From Pseudaquabacterium pictum (lineage in GTDB: Bacteria > Pseudomonadota > Gammaproteobacteria > Burkholderiales > Burkholderiaceae_C): a stretch of DNA of 64,000 bases. Of this stretch, positions 63,261 through 64,000 are shown piece after piece (position 1 is the first letter of the stretch; each line of letters starts with the position of its first letter). The translations under genes were made by a program, and so were the position numbers. Where the stretch lies: NCBI RefSeq assembly GCF_005403045.1, contig NZ_BJCL01000004.1, positions 186,001-250,000 on the forward strand, written 5' to 3'. The notes under the pieces are model-generated. The model was given only the letters and a program-made list of their open reading frames with translations, had not been told where the DNA came from and did not search any database.

Positions 63261-64000
63261 TCACGGGCCGCCGCGCAGCTGCCACCAGGCCGGCAGCAGA
63301 TTGACGACCTCCGGCCGCCGGTAGCGGTCATCCAGCAGCCACAGCCAGCCGCGGTCGTCGGGTGTGCGCAGCACCCGGCCGGCCGCCTGGGTGACACGCT
63401 GCATGGCCGGCACCAGATCGGCATGGGCGCCACCGGCGCCGAACAGCGCGGCCAGCCGGGCCTGGATGGCGTCCTGCGCGGGTGACACCGGCGGCAGGCC
63501 CAGCGTGGCGATGAAGGCCCCGATCAGCAGCGGCCCGGGCAGATCCACGCCTTCGGCAAACACGCCACCCAGCACGGCAAAGCCGATGCCCCGGCCCTGC
63601 GGCTGGAAGCGCGCCAGGAACTCGCTGCGCGCGCCGCTGTGCATGCGGCGCGCCTGCCGCCACTGCGGGATGTCCGGCCGCAGTCTGGCCAGTTGCGTCG
63701 CGGCCTGGTCCAGGTAGTCAAAGCTGCTGAAGAACGCCAGGTAGTTGCCCGGGTGCTGGTCGAACTGGCGGGCGACCACGGTCAGCAGCGCCTGCAGCGA
63801 GCGGGCGCGGTGCGCGTAACGGGTCGACAGGCCGTCGGCCACACGCACCGTCAGGTGCTCGGCAGGGAAGGGCGGCGGCACGTCCAGCCAGGCGGTGTCG
63901 GCCGGCAGGCCCAGCAGCTGCATGGCATGGGCCGGCGGCGCCAGCGTGGCCGAGAACAGCGTGGTGCTGTGCAGCGCCTCGAAGCGCCGGCGCAGAAAGC
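63261..64000 (-). CDS. DinG/XPD-like ATP-dependent helicase (C-terminal part; N-terminus outside window)
   Basis: The frame is open through the right edge; the visible 246 residues are the second motor domain. Seen are LFSATLAPP (motif III/IV region), NYLAFFSSFDYLDQ (motif IV), LGGVFAEGVDLPG (motif V) and QRVTQAAGRVLRTPDDRG (motif VI with the two Arg fingers), all as in DinG and XPD-type superfamily-2 iron-sulphur helicases. Its Fe-S and Walker A region would be further right, so their presence is not known. It unwinds DNA 5' to 3' in repair or R-loop removal. Confidence 0.93.
   Translation of the reverse strand, partial: FLRRRFEALHSTTLFSATLAPPAHAMQLLGLPADTAWLDVPPPFPAEHLTVRVADGLSTRYAHRARSLQALLTVVARQFDQHPGNYLAFFSSFDYLDQAATQLARLRPDIPQWRQARRMHSGARSEFLARFQPQGRGIGFAVLGGVFAEGVDLPGPLLIGAFIATLGLPPVSPAQDAIQARLAALFGAGGAHADLVPAMQRVTQAAGRVLRTPDDRGWLWLLDDRYRRPEVVNLLPAWWQLRGGP

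Overview
The window is very GC-rich, gene-dense DNA with no rRNA, tRNA, CRISPR or insertion sequence that I can see. The gene families (Dpp- and Liv-type ABC importers, NrsF/sigma pair, PEP-CTERM protein, tandem DUF4331 proteins, ArsS cluster, PHA-depolymerase-like esterase) and the codon bias point to a betaproteobacterium of the order Burkholderiales, probably the Rubrivivax/Leptothrix/Aquincola (Sphaerotilaceae) group. That placement is inference from gene content. Both ends cut a gene: a permease on the left and a DinG-type helicase on the right.

Layout. 1-6286 (+): a Dpp/Opp-type importer with one permease in view, two tandem paralogous binding proteins and two ATPases, followed by a regulator made of two fused TetR units (6321-7628). 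7780-10423 (+): an HDOD protein, an unrecognised membrane-anchored protein and a VOC protein. 10451-12010 (-): a chemotaxis receptor. 12228-16051: lipid or CoA catabolism, with a TauD-type dioxygenase and acyl-CoA dehydrogenase (+), then a DUF35 protein and a thiolase-fold protein lacking the nucleophilic Cys (-). 16057-24595 (-): AI-2E family permease, amidase, a duplicated phage-tail-tube-like protein, Baeyer-Villiger monooxygenase, old yellow enzyme, a strongly folded gene-free block, a GST-like protein and a fatty-acid desaturase. 24672-26709 (+): a DSD1-type PLP enzyme and a DUF4198-like protein. 26734-31979 (-): MltB-type transglycosylase and a tandem duplication of a DUF4331 gene plus a small lipoprotein gene. 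32155-39090: PEP-CTERM protein, crotonase and thiolase pair, GGDEF protein (-), SMP-30 and phosphotransferase pair. 39102-43609: AAA ATPase (-) with an AT-rich promoter region, MFS exporter, LysR regulator, ureohydrolase.

43587-51126 is the most coherent unit. A six-gene minus-strand operon (arsS, membrane-reductase fusion, DUF547, two arsenosugar-type transferases, DUF3047) has mostly overlapping start and stop codons. It is read divergently from an ECF sigma factor and its NrsF-type anti-sigma. The intergenic region carries an exact GTAACC-N16-CGAA promoter directed at arsS, which matches the Caulobacter SigF promoter as I know it. The inference is that a metal- or oxidant-sensing SigF/NrsF switch controls arsenosugar-type metabolism.

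51193-64000: a DUF4157 protein, an RHH regulator with a perfect palindrome upstream and its PHA-depolymerase-like partner, then a complete Liv/Urt-type importer with nitrilase, amidase and AtzG-like protein (-). Facing that operon is a binding protein without a signal peptide (AmiC-like sensor candidate), and beyond it a MarR regulator with its own inverted repeat. Together these look like an amide, nitrile or urea-derivative uptake and hydrolysis system.
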